Source: Oscillospiraceae bacterium (GTDB taxonomy: Bacteria > Bacillota > Clostridia > Oscillospirales > Ruminococcaceae). From it: a DNA stretch of 16,800 nucleotides. The notes beneath the pieces were generated by a model that saw only the letters and a list, made by a program, of their open reading frames with translations, made no database searches and was not told where the DNA came from. The stretch lies in assembly GCA_017396055.1 (NCBI GenBank), contig JAFQND010000092.1, positions 1-16,800 of the forward strand, in the 5' to 3' direction. Positions within the stretch are counted from its first letter, which is position 1. Each line of letters begins with the position of its first letter. Shown one piece after another: positions 13,452-16,800 of this stretch. The position numbers and the translations under genes are program-made.

Positions 13452-13479
13452 TAAAAGCTTTAAAGCGTTTAAGCTTTTA
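13452..13479. promoter_or_regulatory. Inverted repeat at the 5' end of the symporter mRNA
   Basis: TAAAAGCTT (13452-13460) pairs with AAGCTTTTA (13471-13479). Inner AAA/TTT pairs continue past a single bulged T. It begins at about +2 of the predicted transcript. It could be an operator or a 5' stabilising hairpin. Confidence 0.45.
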
Positions 13480-13505
13480 ACCACGAAAGTGAAGGAGAGA
13501 CTATC

Positions 13506-15014
13506 ATGACACAAACGATCACGCTCATTGCATTGGCTCTGTATGTCGCGGTTCTTCTGGGGATCGGTTTGTACTGTCGCCGTGCTGCTACCAATATGAA
13601 CAGCTTCCTTCTGGGCGGACGCAGCGTTGGCCCGTGGATCTCGGCATTTGCCTATGGTACTTCGTATTTTTCTGCCGTTATTTTTATCGGTTATGCCGGC
13701 ATGCACGGCTGGAATATTGGTGTTGGTTCCATGTGGATCGGTATTGGCAACGCCGTGATCGGCTGTCTGATCGCGTGGCTCCTGCTGGCAAAGCCTACCC
13801 GCCGTATGACACAGAAGCTGGATGCCTCTACCATGCCGGAATTCTTTGCAAAACGCTATAAGAGCACCAGAATGAAAGTTTATGCCGCGGCGATCATCTT
13901 TGTTTTCCTGGTTCCCTACGCTGCAGGCGTTTACAAGGGCCTTGGTTCCCTCTTCGGCGCAGTTTTCCCCGGTGTATCCGATAAAGTTATTATGCTGCTG
14001 GTAGCGGCTCTGGCCGCGGTCAGCCTCGTTCTCGGCGGCTATAAAGTTACTGCGTATACCGACTTTGTACAGGGTATCATCATGATTGTCGGTATCACTG
14101 CCATGATCATTGCAGTCGTTACCCGCCCTGAGGTCGGCGGTCTTGCAGAAGGCTTCCGCCGTCTGAATGAGATCGATCCTGCCCTCACCGATATCACCGG
14201 CGGAAAAAGCTTTGGCATGCTGGCAACCAATATCGCGCTGACCAGTTTCGGCGTCTGGGGCCTGCCCCAGATGGTTCATAAATACTATGCCATCAAAGAT
14301 GAAAAGAGTGTTGTTCCCGCCACCGTTATCGCTACCGCTTTCTCCCTGCTGATCGGCGTTGGCGCATACCTGGTCGGCAGCTTCGGCAGACTGTTCGTTT
14401 CTGCCAACGCAGAGGGTCTGCCCGACCTGGCAGGCGGCTTTGATGCTGTTGTACCGCAGATCCTGATGACCGTACTCGCAGACAATGCTGCTCTGGTCAT
14501 CCTTCTGGCAGTCATTCTTCTTCTGCTGCTCTCTGCTTCCATGTCTACTCTCGGCTCTCTGGTGCTTTCTTCCAGCTCGGCAGTTGCCGTTGACCTGATG
14601 AGCGTCGTCAAGCCTGATATGAAGGAAAAGAGCCGCATGACTCTGATGAGAGTCCTCTGCCTTGCTTTCGTAGCACTGTCCTATCTGTTTGCAACGATGA
14701 ATATCTCTTTCATCGTTAATCTGATGTCCTTCTCCTGGGGTATCGTTGCCGGCTGCTTTATCGGTCCGTTCCTGTGGGGCCTTTACTCCAGAAAGATCAC
14801 CAAAGCCGGTGCCTGGGCAGGTTTGCTGTCCGGTCTGGCAGTAGTTCTGGGTCTGGTCATTCTTTATACGGCAGTATCCGGTTTTGCTGCAGCAAAGTCC
14901 ATGGCGCCCAATTTCGGCGTATATGCCATGATCGCATCCGTTATCGTAACGCCTCTGGTGAGCGCATGCACAAAGCCCTTTGATAAAGAACATCTGGATG
15001 AGTGTTTTGAATAA
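13506..15014 (+). CDS. Sodium:solute symporter (SSS family), substrate unknown
   Basis: The 502-residue product has about 13 predicted membrane segments. It carries SSS landmarks: FLLGGRSVGPWISAFAYGTSYFSAV (34-58), the GGYKVTAYTDFVQG signature (177-190), GLPQMVHKYYAIKD (252-265) and SASMSTLGSLVLSSSS (343-358). The Ser-Thr pair at 347-348 matches the Na2 sodium-site residues known from PutP and vSGLT. SSS proteins import proline, pantothenate, sugars, nucleosides or other solutes with Na+. PanF-like transport of pantothenate is possible but is not supported over other options. The AAGGAG site is at 13492-13497. An M20 peptidase follows in the same direction but has its own promoter, so a shared substrate route (peptide or acyl amino acid) is a guess. 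Confidence 0.92.
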   Translation: MTQTITLIALALYVAVLLGIGLYCRRAATNMNSFLLGGRSVGPWISAFAYGTSYFSAVIFIGYAGMHGWNIGVGSMWIGIGNAVIGCLIAWLLLAKPTRRMTQKLDASTMPEFFAKRYKSTRMKVYAAAIIFVFLVPYAAGVYKGLGSLFGAVFPGVSDKVIMLLVAALAAVSLVLGGYKVTAYTDFVQGIIMIVGITAMIIAVVTRPEVGGLAEGFRRLNEIDPALTDITGGKSFGMLATNIALTSFGVWGLPQMVHKYYAIKDEKSVVPATVIATAFSLLIGVGAYLVGSFGRLFVSANAEGLPDLAGGFDAVVPQILMTVLADNAALVILLAVILLLLLSASMSTLGSLVLSSSSAVAVDLMSVVKPDMKEKSRMTLMRVLCLAFVALSYLFATMNISFIVNLMSFSWGIVAGCFIGPFLWGLYSRKITKAGAWAGLLSGLAVVLGLVILYTAVSGFAAAKSMAPNFGVYAMIASVIVTPLVSACTKPFDKEHLDECFE

Positions 15015-15030
15015 CAAATTCCTCTTTTCC

Positions 15031-15074
15031 CGAAAGAGTCCGGCATTTTACATCGCCGGGCTCTTTCGATTTTA
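15031..15074 (+). terminator. Intrinsic terminator of the symporter gene
   Basis: A 14-bp stem with one G-T pair (15031-15044 with 15055-15068, loop of 10 bases) is followed by an A/T-rich tail with a TTTT run. Confidence 0.8.
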
Positions 15075-15078
15075 GGGA

Positions 15079-15107
15079 TTGCATTGTTCTGTCGGATACG
15101 GTATGAT
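15079..15107 (+). promoter_or_regulatory. Predicted promoter of the M20 peptidase gene
   Basis: TTGCAT (15079-15084), a 17-bp spacer and TATGAT (15102-15107) lie 32 bases ahead of the start codon and after the symporter terminator. Confidence 0.65.
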
Positions 15108-15139
15108 AAAAGCAGGAGTAAGTAAAAGGAGGATGTTTC

Positions 15140-16402
15140 ATGCTTGACCTGAAAACAATCTGTACTGCTATTGACGAACGAAAAGAGGAACTCTTTGATC
15201 TTCTTTGCCGGCTTGTCCGGATCAATTCTGAGAACTTCGGCTATAAGGGCAACGAAGAGGAATGTGCCCGTTACGTAGATGAACTCTGCCGCGAGCTTGG
15301 TCTGGAAAGCGACCTGTACACACCGGTACAGGTGGAAGGTTTCAATGAGCATCCCGACAGCCTGAAAAACCGCGGCTTAGAGAACCGCTATAACGTAACA
15401 GCCCGATGGAAAGGCACCGAAGACCGCGATATGCTGATGCTGATGGCGCACCTGGACACCGTTGTGATCGGCGACCGGGCCAATTGGACCTTTGAACCGC
15501 TGATCGGCGAGGTCCGGGACGGAAAGATCTGGGGCAGAGGCGCCTGTGATGATAAATATGCCATTGCCACTGCGCTGTTTATCATTCGCCTTCTGAAGGA
15601 TGCCGGTTTTGTCCCGAAAGCCAATGTTCTTTTCACCGGCTATTGCGACGAAGAGAAGGGCGGCAGCAACGGTGCTCTTGCTTCCTGTATGAAGTATCCC
15701 TGTGATCGGATCGTCAATATGGACTGCAAGGACTTTGAGATCTGGCACTGTGCTTCCGGCGGCGGTTCCTTCCGCTATCGCTGGCACACCGAAGAGCCTA
15801 CGGATAATGCCCGGGTTACTGCTCTTGTCATTCCTATCGTTATGGAAGAGCTGGATGCTTTTGGCGCAAAACGCCGCGCTGAGTTGGAGCGGAATCGTTT
15901 CTATGCCGGTACAGTCATTCCTTCCACTGCGCTGCGCTATATGGGCTTCAGAGCCGGCGACCGGGGTGCTGATCTGGGTGCAGGCGAGGTGGATTTCACT
16001 CTCTATACCGATCTGACCAAGGAAGAGATCTATGCAGAGTACCATGAAATGGAAGAGCGCCTCAGCGAGAAGCTGAAACCCCTCGGCATCGTCGGTGAAT
16101 GCTTTGAGGGCACCAACCGGTTCTTCCACTATGTCTATGCCGAACCGGATTGCGATTCTATCCGTGATATGCAGGCAGCTGCGCTGGAAGCCACCGGACG
16201 GGAACTGAAGGTATGCGGTTCCTGTTTGTCCGACCTGTCGGTGATCCTCAAGTACGGCAGTCCGCAGGCCTACGGTTTCGGCGTTGGCAGACCCTTCTAT
16301 GATTACGGCGGAGCTCATCAGCCCGACGAGCACATCGAATGCAAAAATCTCGTAGAATATGCCAAGATCATGGCGGCATATCTGCTGAGAGTCATGGGAT
16401 AA
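15140..16402 (+). CDS. M20-family zinc metallopeptidase (ArgE/DapE/aminoacylase-like)
   Basis: The ATG at 15140 follows AAAGGAGG (15125-15132). The 420-residue product keeps the M20 dinuclear metal site: His 104 and Asp 106 (AHLD), bridging Asp 137 in WGRGACDDK, catalytic Glu 171 and ligand Glu 172 in CDEEKGG, Asp 195 in NMDCKD and His 393 in GGAHQPDEH. It should be active on amide bonds of small peptides or N-acyl amino acids. The central lid region (about 205-310) is divergent from ArgE/DapE in my reading, so the substrate stays open. No signal peptide, hence cytosolic. It lies behind an SSS symporter, which might import its substrate; both have separate promoters and terminators. Confidence 0.9.
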   Translation: MLDLKTICTAIDERKEELFDLLCRLVRINSENFGYKGNEEECARYVDELCRELGLESDLYTPVQVEGFNEHPDSLKNRGLENRYNVTARWKGTEDRDMLMLMAHLDTVVIGDRANWTFEPLIGEVRDGKIWGRGACDDKYAIATALFIIRLLKDAGFVPKANVLFTGYCDEEKGGSNGALASCMKYPCDRIVNMDCKDFEIWHCASGGGSFRYRWHTEEPTDNARVTALVIPIVMEELDAFGAKRRAELERNRFYAGTVIPSTALRYMGFRAGDRGADLGAGEVDFTLYTDLTKEEIYAEYHEMEERLSEKLKPLGIVGECFEGTNRFFHYVYAEPDCDSIRDMQAAALEATGRELKVCGSCLSDLSVILKYGSPQAYGFGVGRPFYDYGGAHQPDEHIECKNLVEYAKIMAAYLLRVMG

Positions 16403-16417
16403 TTTATTTTGCAAAGC

Positions 16418-16446
16418 AAAAAGGCACCCTTTCGGGTGCCTTTTTT
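16418..16446. terminator. Bidirectional intrinsic terminator between convergent genes
   Basis: A 12-bp stem (16418-16429 with 16434-16445, loop TTTC) ends in a run of six T on the plus strand and five A on its other side. It can serve both the peptidase gene and the leftward CorC-like gene. Confidence 0.9.
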
Positions 16447-16448
16447 GA

Positions 16449-16799
16449 TCAATCTTCGTCTTCTTCGCCGGATTCTTTGACAGCTTTTCTGATCAGTACA
16501 CTCTCGATACGGCGGCTGCGGATGGATTCCACATGGATCTCCAGGCCGGCCACTTCAACGTCAGGCTGAGCGTCGTCACCGGGGATCGAACTCAGACAGC
16601 TGAAGACCATGCCTGCAACGGTATCGTAATCTTCGTCCGACAGATCCATCTCCAGCTCTTCGGCCAGCTCTTCGACGCGGACAGTACCTGCAACGCGCCA
16701 GAGGTTTTCTTCCAGACGGACGATCTCTTCTTTTTCGGCGGGGTCAAATTCGTCATAGATTTTGCCGACGATCTCTTCCAGCAGGTCTTCCATTGTGAC
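16449..16799 (-). CDS. HlyC/CorC-family (CNNM-like) membrane protein, C-terminal part
   Basis: Only the last 117 codons are in the window; the N-terminal membrane domain (DUF21/CNNM) and most of the CBS pair lie beyond the right edge. The visible part begins VTMEDLLEEIVGKIYDEFD, the characteristic junction after the CBS domains. It continues with the small CorC/HlyC C-terminal domain: WRVAGTVRVEELAEELEMDL, YDTVAGMVFSCLSSIPG and EVAGLEIHVESIRSRRIESVLI. The very C-terminus is acidic (ESGEEDED). The family is tied to Mg2+ or other divalent cation transport and tolerance; the visible part does not show which. Confidence 0.9.
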   Translation of the reverse strand, partial: VTMEDLLEEIVGKIYDEFDPAEKEEIVRLEENLWRVAGTVRVEELAEELEMDLSDEDYDTVAGMVFSCLSSIPGDDAQPDVEVAGLEIHVESIRSRRIESVLIRKAVKESGEEDED

Positions 16800-16800
16800 C

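Noticed and set aside
13437..15017. 526-codon minus-strand open frame opposite the symporter gene
   Set aside because: Translation is rich in His, Gln and Asp without family features, as expected for the reverse of a membrane protein gene.
15377..16414. 345-codon minus-strand open frame opposite the M20 gene
   Set aside because: Antisense to a gene with a full metal site; no ribosome binding site and no recognisable domain.

Overview
The window looks like a chromosomal stretch of a Gram-positive anaerobe of the Clostridia, probably in or near the Oscillospiraceae/Ruminococcaceae. The case rests on strong AGGAGG ribosome binding sites, frequent TTG starts, type III (CoaX) pantothenate kinases, an ECF transporter S component, a CCA-encoding tRNA, small Firmicutes-type proteins and moderately high GC. 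The genus-level placement is inference. Coding density is high, most genes have housekeeping or metabolic roles, and no phage, integrase, IS element or CRISPR array was seen.

Positions 1-1645 hold the end of a COG0523/CobW-type metal chaperone GTPase with a very His-rich linker. It is followed in the same operon by a second COG0523-like GTPase joined to a C-terminal domain resembling DUF1980/YcgQ. A 60-residue basic protein with its own promoter comes next.

Positions 1677-7027 are a coenzyme A block. A leftward operon of five genes starts at a promoter near 5700: an ECF S component (probably for pantothenate), coaX, a second coaX-like gene that has lost the catalytic GxDR residues, a PHP-domain phosphoesterase and a DUF2461 protein. 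Its leader of about 320 nt carries four tandem 64-bp units, each able to form hairpins, and a 16-bp palindrome just after the predicted transcription start. Divergently, coaBC encodes the next two CoA steps after phosphorylation. Together these genes cover pantothenate uptake, phosphorylation and conversion to 4'-phosphopantetheine.

Positions 7040-10458 hold a second PHP-type metallohydrolase (CehA/McbA-like, leftward), a divergent YczE-like membrane protein and a cytoplasmic beta-propeller protein resembling glycosyl hydrolases of the GH32/43 type.

Positions 10555-13354 hold tRNA-Leu(CAA), a YjbR/MmcQ protein and a MATE exporter, all leftward. An XRE-type regulator with four membrane segments is divergent to the exporter. 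The tRNA promoter is a perfect consensus and overlaps the stop codon of the yjbR-like gene.

Positions 13375-16799 hold a sodium:solute symporter, an M20 metallopeptidase, and the 3' end of a CorC/HlyC-family membrane protein entering from the right edge. Intergenic regions are short and mostly filled by promoters and intrinsic terminators. The only non-genic stretch over 300 bases is 5371-5833, which holds the repeat array and two divergent promoters. The best candidates for something undescribed are the degenerate second CoaX with the structured operon leader, and the GTPase/DUF1980-like fusion beside a His-rich metallochaperone.
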